From an uncultured Candidatus Melainabacteria bacterium (lineage in GTDB: Bacteria > Cyanobacteriota > Vampirovibrionia > Gastranaerophilales > Gastranaerophilaceae), in the NCBI GenBank assembly GCA_934718085.1, contig CAKUZL010000007.1, forward strand, positions 31,149 through 95,148: a stretch of DNA of 64,000 nucleotides, given 5' to 3'. How positions within the stretch are numbered: position 1 is the first letter of the stretch; each line of letters starts with the position of its first letter. Positions 25,553 through 33,982 of the stretch are shown here, in pieces. Made by a program: the position numbers and the translations under genes. The notes beneath the pieces were generated by a model. The model was given only the letters and a program-made list of their open reading frames with translations. It ran no database searches and was not told the origin of the DNA.

Positions 25553-26497
25553 ATGATTACGGAAAGAGTTAAAAAATCCGCAAGAGGCGAATACGGCTTG
25601 ACATTGGCGGATATCGGCAAAACAAACAAAAATATCGTCGTGGTCGATTGCGACCTTTCGTGCTCAACTCAGACACAATATTTCAAAAAAGAATTTCCCG
25701 AAAGATTTTTTAACGTCGGAATTGCGGAACAAGACGCAATCACCACCGCGGCGGGGCTTTCGCTGACCGGCAAAATCCCTTTCGTCTCGACGTTCGCGAT
25801 TTTTGCCTCGGGAAGAGCGTGGGAACAAATCAGAAACGGCGTCTGCTACTCGAAACTTAACGTCAAAATCGTCGCAACCCACGGCGGAGTAACCGTCGGC
25901 GAAGACGGAGCAAGCCACCAGGCACTCGAAGACGTCGCAATTATGCGCGCAATCCCCGGTCTGACGGTAATCGTCCCCGCGGACGCAACCGAAACCCGCG
26001 AAGTCATCAAAACCGTCGCGGACTACAAAGGCCCCGTCTACGTAAGAGTTTCGCGCGCAAACCTGCCGGTGATTTTCGAAGAAGGCAAATATAAATTCGA
26101 CCTTCACAAAGCGGTCAAAATGACCGAAGGTACCGACGTCACAATCGTTTCCAACGGCGAAACCACCGCAGAAGCGCTCGACGCCGTCGAACTTTTGAAA
26201 AACGACGGAATAAGCGCGGAATTGCTGCACGTTCCCGTCGTCAAACCCCTCGACGAAAATTCGATTCTCGCTTCGGCAAAGAAAACCGGCAAGGTCGTAA
26301 CGGTCGAAAACCACTCCGTAATCGGCGGTTTGGGCGGCGCGGTCTGCGAAACCCTCTCGAAAAACCTCCCGACGAAAGTTTTGACCGTCGGCACGAACGA
26401 CGAGTTCGGTCAAAGCGGAACAGCCGCGGAACTTATGGATTTCTACGGTCTCACCGCTCCGAAAATCACACAAAAAATTAAGGACTTTTTAAAATAA
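25553..26497 (+). CDS. Transketolase, C-terminal subunit
   Basis: A 314-residue pyrimidine-binding and C-terminal half of split transketolase. It has the catalytic Glu region NVGIAEQDA, the THGGVTVGEDGASHQ loop and a C-terminal domain with NHSVIGGLGGAV. A strong ribosome binding site (GAAGGAG) lies in the end of the upstream gene. ftsE starts directly after its stop, so metabolic and division genes share one transcript. Confidence 0.93.
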   Translation: MITERVKKSARGEYGLTLADIGKTNKNIVVVDCDLSCSTQTQYFKKEFPERFFNVGIAEQDAITTAAGLSLTGKIPFVSTFAIFASGRAWEQIRNGVCYSKLNVKIVATHGGVTVGEDGASHQALEDVAIMRAIPGLTVIVPADATETREVIKTVADYKGPVYVRVSRANLPVIFEEGKYKFDLHKAVKMTEGTDVTIVSNGETTAEALDAVELLKNDGISAELLHVPVVKPLDENSILASAKKTGKVVTVENHSVIGGLGGAVCETLSKNLPTKVLTVGTNDEFGQSGTAAELMDFYGLTAPKITQKIKDFLK

Positions 26498-27172
26498 ATG
26501 ATCAGAATGCGAGCCGTAACAAAACGTTACAAAAATAACTATGCTTTGAAAAACATCAATCTGGACATCAATTCGGGCGAATTCGTTTTCCTGACGGGCT
26601 CGAGCGGCGCCGGAAAATCAACGCTGATGAAACTCCTCTACCGCGAAGAAATTCCGACCTCCGGAACGGTAATCATCGGAAACACCGATGTGGCAAGTCT
26701 TCCCGACGACAAAGTGCCCGCGCTCAGAAGATGCATGGGAATTGTCTTCCAAGATTACAAATTGTTACAAAAGCAAACCGTTTTCGACAATGTTTCGTAC
26801 GTCATCAAAACCCTCGGCATGAGCAGCCGCGAAATCGAGGCTCGTACCGTAGGTGCGCTCAAAGTCGTAGGGCTCGCGGGCAAAATGAAAGCCAAACCCA
26901 CCGAACTTTCGGGCGGCGAACAACAACGGGTCAGCATCGCAAGAGCAATAGTCACGGGACCTCCGCTCCTCATCGCGGACGAACCCACCGGCAACCTTGA
27001 CCCCAAAAATTCGCTCGAAATTATGCAAATTCTGGATCAAATCAACCAAAAAGGCATAACCGTTCTGGTCACAACCCACGACCGCGCCATGGTCGATTAC
27101 TTCCGAAAACGCGTCATTACAATGGAAAGCGGACAAATTGTCAGAGATATCGAGGCGGGTACCTATGAGTAA
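26498..27172 (+). CDS. ftsE: Cell division ATP-binding protein FtsE
   Basis: A 224-residue ABC ATPase that, with FtsX, controls peptidoglycan hydrolases at the division septum. Walker A GSSGAGKST is at 34-42, signature LSGGEQQR and Walker B LLIADEPTGNLDP follow. Its ATG follows the transketolase stop with no gap. It overlaps ftsX by 8 bases. Length matches FtsE. Confidence 0.94.
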   Translation: MIRMRAVTKRYKNNYALKNINLDINSGEFVFLTGSSGAGKSTLMKLLYREEIPTSGTVIIGNTDVASLPDDKVPALRRCMGIVFQDYKLLQKQTVFDNVSYVIKTLGMSSREIEARTVGALKVVGLAGKMKAKPTELSGGEQQRVSIARAIVTGPPLLIADEPTGNLDPKNSLEIMQILDQINQKGITVLVTTHDRAMVDYFRKRVITMESGQIVRDIEAGTYE

Positions 27173-28064
27173 AGGATTTAAACAAAAAGTAAAAGAACGG
27201 CTCTGCAAAGACCATTTGACGGAAATTCGAATTTTTGTCAGAATTTTGATTGAAACCTTCCGCGGCATAAAACGAACCGGTTGGATAAATTTGGCGATAA
27301 TCACGACAATGGCGGCAATTTTGACGATTTTTGGCGCACTCTTCCGCACAACGATTTCACTGTCGGAATTTGCAAACCAACTCGGAAATAAGCTTGAAAT
27401 TTCCGTCTACCTCAAACCCGATGCCGCAGTCGAACATTTGTCCGACAGAATTCGCGAAATCTCTCACGTCGAAAAGGTCGTCCTGAAAGACAAAGACGCC
27501 GAATGGGCAAAAATGAAAAAAGAAATCGATGTCGCCGATATGGACAACCCGTTACCGGACACGTTACACGTGCGAATCGACCGCCCCGAAAATATCAACG
27601 AAGTCTACGGAAAAATTAAGGTCATGCCCGGCGTCGAAGACGTCAACTACGCAAAAGAAATCGCGAAAAAAATGGGAACGTTTACGACCGTAATTAACAC
27701 GATGACGGTGCTTGTCGTCATTTTCGTCGCAGCGCTGACGATAGCCATAATCAATAACACGATTCAACTCGTCATTCAAAACCGCAAAGACGAAATCGAA
27801 ATTATGCGCCTGATGGGCGTCAGCAACTGGTATATCAAAATTCCGCTGATTCTCCAAGGCGCGGTCTACGGATTTTCGGGTGCGCTGCTCGCCCTGATTC
27901 CGATGAACGCCGTGCAAAACGGGCTCCTGAAAATTCATGCGTTTTTCATGATTCCCTCACCCGTGCTCGCCGAAAACATTGTAATTTTCTCGATGTTCGT
28001 CATCGCGGTCGGATTTTGCGCCGGCGGAAGCATGCTCTCGATAAAAAAACACCTCCGGGTTTAA
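27165..28064 (+). CDS. ftsX: Cell division protein FtsX
   Basis: A 299-residue membrane partner of FtsE. One helix at about 40-62, then an extracytoplasmic domain (LGNKLEISVYLKPDA ... VEDVNYAKE) and three C-terminal helices, with the FtsX motif NTIQLVIQNRKDEIEIMRLMG between them. I chose ATG 27165 within the end of ftsE, with GAGGCGG upstream. Length is normal. It transmits ATP hydrolysis to activators of cell-wall hydrolases. Confidence 0.93.
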   Translation: MSKGFKQKVKERLCKDHLTEIRIFVRILIETFRGIKRTGWINLAIITTMAAILTIFGALFRTTISLSEFANQLGNKLEISVYLKPDAAVEHLSDRIREISHVEKVVLKDKDAEWAKMKKEIDVADMDNPLPDTLHVRIDRPENINEVYGKIKVMPGVEDVNYAKEIAKKMGTFTTVINTMTVLVVIFVAALTIAIINNTIQLVIQNRKDEIEIMRLMGVSNWYIKIPLILQGAVYGFSGALLALIPMNAVQNGLLKIHAFFMIPSPVLAENIVIFSMFVIAVGFCAGGSMLSIKKHLRV

Positions 28065-28621
28065 GCTACAATCATTGCGGGTACCGAAATTTCCTCACGG
28101 GTCGGGCATGTTGCGAGCAGTTTGTAGGTTGGGGTTTCCACCCCGACGAATCGTGAAACTCGGCATGATGTGTGCAAACGAAGCCGTTCGATTTTTTAGA
28201 AATTTGAAACAGCTGCAGGTCAGGCACCGCCTGACCTGTATTGCTTTGGAAAAATTGGTTTACACCTTAAAAATCGCGTTTAGTAACACTTGGTATTTGA
28301 ACGAACGTGAGGTTGTTTAGCCGTTCCACGTTACCAAATTGCGTAGGGTGAGCGAAGCGAAACTCGAGAAGGCGAAGCGTAATTGTGTAGGGCGGTGTGT
28401 GCAAAGCACCCGTAATCCCGAAGCAGCAAAAACAATAGTGAACGCCAACGAAGTGAAGGGAACGCCTTGTTTTGAAGAACAAAATCAAGACGGAAGCCCG
28501 AGGTCACAAGGTGTTGCAATATCGATTTTTTATTTGAAATCAATGTAGAGTTTTTCGAAAATGACGAAGAACGTTACGTAAACAAAGCCCTGCGGGTTCT
28601 GAATTTGTTTTACGAAAAAAA
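28065..28621. repeat. Non-coding repeat-rich spacer (557 bases)
   Basis: After ftsX. A reversed family-1 arm lies at 28124-28147 (GTAGGTTGGGGTTTCCACCC), a CAGGTCAGGC..CGCCTGACC palindrome near 28214-28240, and a family-2 copy at 28333-28541. The last 80 bases read like a gene tail on the plus strand (see rejected items). Confidence 0.6.
28333..28541 (+). repeat. Dispersed repeat family 2, single copy
   Basis: About 210 bases matching 56652-57064. Shared blocks: GCGTAGGG.GAGCGAA, GAATTGTGTAGGGCG, TGCAAAGCACCCGTA, GCAAAAACAATAGTGAACG, CAACGAAGTGAAG, CTTGTTTT, CAAGACGGAAGCCC, CACAAGGTGTT.CAATATC. The CAAAAACAA/TTGTTTT parts could pair over a loop of about 35 bases. Confidence 0.8.
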
Positions 28622-28945
28622 TCAATAATCGAAATATTTGTCGAAGTCCACGTCGTCAAAGCAACACAAAAGTCGGTAAACTTCATCGTCTTCGGGCATT
28701 TTGGTGAAGTTGTAATCGTCAAATTTCCAAAATTTCGGATTGAGCCCTTTGACACGGACGATACCTTTGTCGTAGAGGATTTTGAGCTTTTTTTTCACGG
28801 TATCGAGAGGGAGTTTTACGAGTTTTGACAGTTCGACCGCCGTAATACCTTCGTCGGAAGCGTATTTTTCGGGCGTGAGGAACATCAACTCCATGCCTAT
28901 TGTTTTAAGATCTTTGTCGTCGAGGCTGCTTTCGTAATCAAACAT
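28622..28945 (-). CDS. Small winged-helix DNA-binding-like protein
   Basis: A 107-residue acidic protein. Residues 30-75 look like a winged helix (EGITAVELSKLVKLPLDTVKKKLKILYDKGIVRV), with the recognition helix around PLDTVKKKLK and the wing at GIVRVKGLNPKFWKF. The ends are rich in Asp, Glu and Tyr. It is probably a small transcription regulator, or a stand-alone wHTH adaptor. No ribosome binding site: TAAAAT on the minus strand (28957-28952) is exactly six bases before the ATG, the same pattern as uvrB and the TPR gene. Target unknown. Confidence 0.7.
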   Translation of the reverse strand: MFDYESSLDDKDLKTIGMELMFLTPEKYASDEGITAVELSKLVKLPLDTVKKKLKILYDKGIVRVKGLNPKFWKFDDYNFTKMPEDDEVYRLLCCFDDVDFDKYFDY

Positions 28946-29423
28946 AGTTATATTTTAAATAAAAAATAAAAACAGGTGAAGTATTTTTTTCAAAATCCTA
29001 CGGATTGTCGGTTTTTGAAAGAACAACGAGCGACGGTTTTTGACATGCCGTGCACCCCTGACCGTAAAGTCGTTCAAAATAACGCAAAAATCTTCCATAC
29101 ACGAAAAAGCCCGAAGGGCTTTGATATGCGTAACGTTAATTTTTTATTCTTGAATTTTGCGCGCCGCCATGCCAAGTTTTAAGAAATTACGGTATTTTTA
29201 GACTTTCGTCAAACCGAAAGTTTTCAAAACGAAAGATTTTTGCCTTTTCCGAACAATTCGTTGGGGTGGGAACCCCGGTACCTACAATAATTTTAATTTT
29301 GCGCAAAAAACGAAAGGTTCAATTTAAAAAACGACCCGCAAGGAATGTAAACCCTGAGTACCTCTGTGTTATTTCGGGTTGAAACGATTGCAGGGGGCAA
29401 ATTGAACAATTTATTCAAAAGCG
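28946..29423. repeat. Non-coding spacer (478 bases) with an interrupted family-1 copy
   Basis: Contains the leader of the winged-helix gene and a family-1 copy at 29047-29286. Nothing else that looks like a gene; 29290-29420 is featureless apart from AT-rich runs. Confidence 0.6.
29047..29286 (+). repeat. Dispersed repeat family 1, copy with internal insertion
   Basis: Carries CTGACCGTAAAGTCGTTCAAA, AATCTTCCA, hairpin AAAAGCCCGAAGGGCTTT, then about 80 extra bases, then TTCGTTGGGGTGGGAACCCC and GGTACCTAC. The left CAGGC half-palindrome is degraded. Confidence 0.8.
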
Positions 29424-30341
29424 TTATCGAGAAGTGAATTTTGAGCCTTGGCAGGTTCCGCGGGCGGTAAGTTCCGCGATGATTTTTTCGGTCAATTCGA
29501 GTTTTTTACCGAGCCAGCGCGGTTCGATGCGGAATTCGCGTTTCCCGTTGCCTGCGAGGCGTTGGACGGTCATTGAAGGCGGGAGGAGTTCCAAAAAGTC
29601 GCAAACCGTGTTGATATAGTCGTTTTCGGACATCAGTTCGAACATTCCGGCTTCGTACATTTTTTGAATTTTTGTATTTTCCATTATTGCGAGCATGTGA
29701 ATTTTAATGCCGTCGAGCCCCATTGCCGCAACGGTTTTGGCGGTTTGGAGCATATCTTCTTTTGTTTCGCCGGGCAGACCCAAAATCACGTGGGCACAAA
29801 CTTTGATGTTTCTTTCTTTTGCGAGAGCGCAAGCCTTTTCGAAGCAGGCGAAATCGTGTCTGCGGTTGATGAATTTGAGAGTTTTGTCGTGAGCGGACTG
29901 GAGTCCGTATTCCAGTTGGATGTAGCGGTTCGGGGCGTTGTACGACGCTATGAGGTCGGCTTTTCGCTCGTCTACACAGTCCGGGCGAGTGCCTATCGAC
30001 ATTCCGACGACGTTTTCGACAAAAACTTTATCGTAGATTTTTTTCAAATCTTCGACGGGCTTATACGTGTTGGAATACGCCTGAAAGTAAGCAATATATT
30101 TGTTTGCGCCGTATCTTCGGTGAATTTTTTGCATACCGATACGAAGCTGTTCTTCGACACTCGAAGAAGGGTCGTAAAGCCGCGAAAAACTGCCGGTTTC
30201 GTCGCAAAAGATACACCCCTCGGACGAAAGAGTTCCGTCACGGTTCGGACACGAGAAACCCGCGTCGAGCGTGACTTTGTAGACTTTTTCGCCGAATTTT
30301 TCCTTTAAAAAATCGCTGAATTTATAAAACTTACCGTTCAT
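29424..30341 (-). CDS. Radical SAM protein, YhcC/TIGR01212 family
   Basis: A 305-residue radical SAM enzyme with the family's odd cluster spacing: Cys31 in SCPNRDG, then Cys43 and Cys46 in GCIFC (C-X11-C-X2-C). The barrel continues with YFQAYSNTY, SIGTRPDC and HVILGLPGETKEDM, all typical. The reaction of the family is not established; it resembles Elp3-like tRNA enzymes without the acetyltransferase domain. I chose ATG 30341, overlapping the zinc-ribbon gene by 11 bases, so the two are coupled. Length matches the family. Confidence 0.85.
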   Translation of the reverse strand: MNGKFYKFSDFLKEKFGEKVYKVTLDAGFSCPNRDGTLSSEGCIFCDETGSFSRLYDPSSSVEEQLRIGMQKIHRRYGANKYIAYFQAYSNTYKPVEDLKKIYDKVFVENVVGMSIGTRPDCVDERKADLIASYNAPNRYIQLEYGLQSAHDKTLKFINRRHDFACFEKACALAKERNIKVCAHVILGLPGETKEDMLQTAKTVAAMGLDGIKIHMLAIMENTKIQKMYEAGMFELMSENDYINTVCDFLELLPPSMTVQRLAGNGKREFRIEPRWLGKKLELTEKIIAELTARGTCQGSKFTSR

Positions 30342-30504
30342 TATTTTCCGATTTCGGAGCGGGCGGGTAAATATAATGTTCGCCGCAAGCGGGGCAAACG
30401 ACTTCCTGTTGCTTTCCTTCTTCGACGGGAGCGACTTCAAACAAAGTTTTGCAGCCCGATTGACAGCATCTGATAGCGGGAACGGTTCCGATAATTCTTG
30501 CCAT
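30331..30504 (-). CDS. Small zinc-ribbon protein
   Basis: A 57-residue protein after a good ribosome binding site (GGAGATTAAAATG). Two cysteine knuckles, CCQSGC (13-18) and CPAC (37-40), make a probable zinc ribbon. It overlaps the radical SAM gene by 11 bases, so it may be a small partner or RNA-binding helper of that enzyme. I do not recognise the family. Confidence 0.7.
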   Translation of the reverse strand: MARIIGTVPAIRCCQSGCKTLFEVAPVEEGKQQEVVCPACGEHYIYPPAPKSENNER

Positions 30505-30671
30505 TTTAATCTCCTGTTTCGTTTTCTTCACAAAGTTTACCACAGCCGAAAACATTTTTCAAAAAATTTTTTTAAACGGACAAATAAAAGCGGAAACGTC
30601 GAACCCTTTGCGGGGCAAGCGTTTTACAAATCTTAAAATCTTTCGCCGCTCGTCTCGAAAAATTTTCTCTG

Positions 30672-30700
30672 TTGATTTTTGCAGGCAAAATGTTTATAAT
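30672..30700 (+). promoter_or_regulatory. Sigma-70 promoter of the MEMO-AMMECR1 gene
   Basis: TTGATT (30672-30677), 17-base spacer, TATAAT (30695-30700). CGGAGG at 30721-30726 is the ribosome binding site for ATG 30733. Confidence 0.75.
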
Positions 30701-30732
30701 CGGTTTCGGAACAAGATACGCGGAGGCTTTTG

Positions 30733-32067
30733 ATGAGTATAAGAAAACCCAATGTTGCGGGAGTTTTTTACCCCGGGGACAAAGAAAATTTAACAAAAAA
30801 AATCGAAGAATTGACAACTGATTTGAAAAAGGACGTTGAATTCGCCTCGAGGGCAATCATTGCGCCGCATGCGGGGTTCGATTTTTCGGGCAAAACTGCC
30901 GCAAAGGCTTATCAATACCTCAATCCGACCGCAAAAACCGTTTTTGTTTTTGCTCCCGTCCATCGCCACGCGCTTTCGGGGCTCGCGGTTCCCTCGGATT
31001 TGAAATTCGAAATCCCGACGGGCAAAATCAAAGTCGACACAACGGTTATCGCCGATTTGGTTTCTTCGGAACTTGCGGCGTACAACGATGACGTTTTTGT
31101 CAACGAACATTCCGTGGAAGTCCAACTTCCTTTCATAAAGCACTTTTTGCCGAAAGCTTCCGTTGTTCCGATTTTGGTCGGGGCTGCGGATTTTCGTAAA
31201 GTTACCGAAATTATCGAAAAATATTGGGATAACTCGACCGATTTTGTCGTCTCGTCCGATTTAACGCACTTTAGAACGAAATTTGAAGCAAACAGAATCG
31301 ACAACGTCACCGCGGACATGATTGAAAACGGAATAACCTTGAATATGCTGCCCGAACAGGCTTGCGGATACATTCCCGTTTGCGGACTCACCGAATTCGC
31401 AAAACAAAAAGGGTTCACCCTCGCGCGCGTCGACCTCACCGACTCATCCGCGGCTTCGGGCGACAAAGACAATGTCGTCGGCTACGGAGCATGGTTCCTC
31501 GCGGAAGAAGAAAAAACGGACTTCATAAAAAATAATTTTTCCGACCTGATAAGAAATTTGGCGTATATCAGCATAAAATCGCAACTCGAGAAAGCAAACG
31601 TCAGAATCGAAACATACCCGAAAATGCTCGAAACAAAACTTGCATCTTTCGTTACGCTCGAAATCGGAGAAAACCTCAGAGGCTGCATCGGCTCGGTTCT
31701 TCCTCACGAACCTCTGATTGTCGACATTTGCCGAAACGCAAGAAACGCGGCATTTAAAGACCCCCGCTTCACTCCCGTTCAGGCTAACGAGTTCGACAAA
31801 CTCAAAATCACGGTCTCACTGCTTTCCGCTCCAAAAAAACTCGAGTTCGGTTCCGAAGAAGAACTTCTCGAAAAATTAACCCCCGATTCGGACGGGCTCG
31901 TCATCAGAGACGTCGGCAGACAGTCGCTTTTCCTCCCCGACGTGTGGAAAAAAATTCCCGATAAACGCGAATTTTTGAACGCTCTCAAACAAAAAGCCGG
32001 TCTCGCCCCGAATTGGTTCTCCGAAACGTTCGAAGCATTCACGTTCAAGACGGTTTATATTCAATAA
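30733..32067 (+). CDS. MEMO-AMMECR1 fusion protein (AmmeMemoRadiSam system A and B)
   Basis: A 444-residue fusion. Residues 1-265 are a MEMO domain, with conserved metal-ligand candidates His46 (PHAGF), His77/79 (VHRHA) and Cys211 (ACGYIP). Residues 270-444 are an AMMECR1 domain with the hallmark LRGCIG at 315-320. In many anaerobes these two domains occur with a dedicated radical SAM protein as the AmmeMemoRadiSam system, whose reaction is unknown. Here that partner is absent, and a different radical SAM gene (YhcC type) lies divergently 230 bases away. Promoter and ribosome binding site are clear. Confidence 0.88.
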   Translation: MSIRKPNVAGVFYPGDKENLTKKIEELTTDLKKDVEFASRAIIAPHAGFDFSGKTAAKAYQYLNPTAKTVFVFAPVHRHALSGLAVPSDLKFEIPTGKIKVDTTVIADLVSSELAAYNDDVFVNEHSVEVQLPFIKHFLPKASVVPILVGAADFRKVTEIIEKYWDNSTDFVVSSDLTHFRTKFEANRIDNVTADMIENGITLNMLPEQACGYIPVCGLTEFAKQKGFTLARVDLTDSSAASGDKDNVVGYGAWFLAEEEKTDFIKNNFSDLIRNLAYISIKSQLEKANVRIETYPKMLETKLASFVTLEIGENLRGCIGSVLPHEPLIVDICRNARNAAFKDPRFTPVQANEFDKLKITVSLLSAPKKLEFGSEEELLEKLTPDSDGLVIRDVGRQSLFLPDVWKKIPDKREFLNALKQKAGLAPNWFSETFEAFTFKTVYIQ

Positions 32068-32306
32068 CGTACCGAAAGGCATGCCGCTTTGCGTTTATAC
32101 GCCCGAAAACAAACGATTTTCAAAATCCGACTAACGGCTTGAACGGTTTGTTTCGGTTGCGTTGTCGCGGATTTCTGCTGTGTTACGGGTTCGGTAAAGT
32201 GCACCGCAAATACCTTCGTTCAACGGCGCAATCGGTGACGGTTACGTTCGCAATGCGAACTTTTCAACCCCAACGGCGTGCACCGAGCGGTTTGCTTTCG
32301 TGACAG

Positions 32307-32335
32307 TTTACATTCGAAAAAATGTATGGTATACT
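32307..32335 (+). promoter_or_regulatory. Orphan sigma-70 promoter
   Basis: TTTACA (32307-32312), 17-base spacer, TATACT (32330-32335). No gene follows; an intrinsic terminator ends about 50 bases downstream. Confidence 0.5.
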
Positions 32336-32362
32336 TTTTTTAAAGATGTATTTGTTATCAAT

Positions 32363-32388
32363 ATGCGGGTTTTTCCCGCATTTTTTTT
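32363..32388 (+). terminator. Rho-independent terminator
   Basis: ATGCGGG-TTTTT-CCCGCAT followed by T7. Perfect 7-bp stem. It could end the orphan transcript from 32342, or readthrough from the MEMO fusion gene. Confidence 0.85.
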
Positions 32389-32692
32389 GCACATTCGAAA
32401 ATAAAACATGGATGAACGTTAAAACAAGAGTGTCTGACGAAACATGTGAAGGAGCATGCTTTGAGAATTTGAAACTTTTCGTTTCGATGAATAATTTTCA
32501 ATCAAAACATCGCGTTGCGGCGAAAACCTGAAAACAATGCAGGTACCGGGGTTTCACCCGGGCGTTTCTTGAAACTCGGCATGAAACGCGCAAACGAAGC
32601 CGAGCGTCTCGGGAAATAATCTCGAATACCGTAGGTTGGGGTTTCTACCCCAACTTTCCTTGCGGGTCAGGCATGGTTTTAAATTCATGTTT

Positions 32693-32850
32693 TGTCAGGC
32701 ACCGCCTGACCGTAAAGGCGTCCAAAATGCGTTGGCATCTTCCAATCCGAAAAAGCCCGCAGGGCTTTGTTTTGCGTAAATATTAAAGGACAAACGAAAG
32801 ATTTTCGTTTTCACCGAAAAAATTGTTGGGGTAGAAACCCCAACCTACGG
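32693..32850 (+). repeat. Dispersed repeat family 1, full copy
   Basis: Same order and almost the same length as 9752-9912: GTCAGGC..GCCTGACC, CGTAAAGGCGT.CAAAAT, ATCTTCCAAT, AAAAGCCCGCAGGGCTTT (loop base changed), TAAATATTAAAGGACAAACG, GTTGGGGTAGAAACCCCAAC. Confidence 0.85.
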
Positions 32851-33018
32851 TTATTACAATTATTTTTCACACAGAAAGGTTTCAACCGGAATGTTTTTCG
32901 TCCTTTCCGAAGCGAACGGAACATCCGGGCAGCAACCCCGTTGCCGACGTTTGAAAAATCCCCCTCGACTTACTTTGCTCCCTCACTGTTGAAGCGAATT
33001 TGCGTCACAATTGCAAAC

Positions 33019-33050
33019 AAAAAGGTCGAGATTTTCACCTCAACCTTTTG
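33019..33050 (-). terminator. Bidirectional terminator after the NarL-type regulator
   Basis: On the minus strand AAAAGGTTGAG, an 8-base loop, CTCGACCTTTTTG. It begins about 20 bases past the regulator's stop. The opposite strand also ends in a T run. Confidence 0.75.
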
Positions 33051-33070
33051 TTTCCGATATTTATCAAATG

Positions 33071-33778
33071 CTATGCCGAAGCGCGCATTTTTCTTTTACT
33101 GGTAAATCCGTGGTTCAAAGCGTACAAAACCGCTTGAGTTCTGTCTTTCACCTGCAATTTTTGGAAAATATTGTTCACGTGGGTTTTGACGGTAGTTTCA
33201 CTGATAAACAATTCTTTTGCCACGTCTTTGTAGTTATTTCCCTGAGTCAGCAAGTCCAAGACTTCGTCTTCGCGGGAGGTCAGGTCGGCAAGCAGACTGT
33301 CTGCCGCGCAAGCCGCTTTCGCTTCGTCTTTGAAAGAATTTTGGAAGTGTTCGAAAAACTTCGTTGACAGTGCGGGCGGAAGGTAAACTTTTCCGAGCAT
33401 AACTTCTTCGATGGCTCTGATTAACTGAACGGAAGCCATTGTTTTTAATATATACCCTCTTGCGCCGACCTTCATTGCTCTGAAAATCAAATCCGCGTCG
33501 TCGTAAGCCGTAAGCGCGATAACCTTCGTTTCGTTTTTGAGTTTTTCGATTTCCTGAATAAGCGTCAAACCGTCTTTTTCGGGCATGTTCATATCGGTCA
33601 GGACGATATCGGGGCGGTATCTTTTAACCAAATTCAGCGCAACATTTCCGTTGGTCGCAACCGCAACGACGTCGATATCGCATTCGAGACTCAACAACTC
33701 CTTTATCCCCATAAGATGTTCGTAATTGTCGTCTATCAGAATTACTTTTGTTTTCTTTCCGTATTGTAATCTTCGCAT
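33071..33778 (-). CDS. NarL/LuxR-type response regulator
   Basis: A 235-residue two-domain regulator. The receiver (about 10-125) has Asp16/Asp17, phosphoacceptor Asp62 in LTDMNMP, Thr in ALTAYDD and Lys in YILKTM. The LuxR-type helix-turn-helix (about 165-230) reads LTSREDEVLDLLTQG ... SETTVKTHVNNIFQKL. It binds DNA as a phosphorylation-controlled dimer. No sensor kinase is adjacent, so it is an orphan here. AAAGGGAG precedes the ATG. Confidence 0.9.
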   Translation of the reverse strand: MRRLQYGKKTKVILIDDNYEHLMGIKELLSLECDIDVVAVATNGNVALNLVKRYRPDIVLTDMNMPEKDGLTLIQEIEKLKNETKVIALTAYDDADLIFRAMKVGARGYILKTMASVQLIRAIEEVMLGKVYLPPALSTKFFEHFQNSFKDEAKAACAADSLLADLTSREDEVLDLLTQGNNYKDVAKELFISETTVKTHVNNIFQKLQVKDRTQAVLYALNHGFTSKRKMRASA

Positions 33779-33982
33779 ATCGTGCTCCCTTTCCCTGATT
33801 TACACATCATAAGATACTCCGATTTACGTATCTTTTCATCGGCTCGAGGTTCTAATTTCCGCCCGGCGCGCTTATCCCCCGCTTCTAAACCTCCGGGTCT
33901 ACAAAAAGTGTAAACAATTGTAAAATATTGTGTTTCCCGAGTATATTCGAAGTATAATTTGAAAAACAGGCAGTGTGACAAA

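Larger units (their letters stand above)
32068..33070. repeat. Non-coding spacer (1.0 kb) rich in repeats and signals
   Basis: Convergent gap between the MEMO fusion and the NarL-type regulator. In order: about 230 bases without recognisable content, a promoter-terminator unit at 32307-32388, reversed family-1 arms at 32539-32562 and 32631-32654, a full family-1 copy at 32693-32850, and a bidirectional terminator at 33019-33050. Short open frames here follow the repeat sequence and are not credible genes. Confidence 0.65.

Noticed and set aside
28551..28628. Plus-strand stretch reading VEFFENDEERYVNKALRVLN up to a TAA
   Set aside because: It looks like a gene tail cut by the family-2 repeat, but 25 residues are too few to support a pseudogene call.
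9830..32870. Similar peptides (CVNIKGQTKDFRF and variants) encoded by frames in family-1 repeats
   Set aside because: The frames follow repeat DNA, have no ribosome binding sites, and other copies carry stops; the likeness is from the DNA repeat, not from protein selection.
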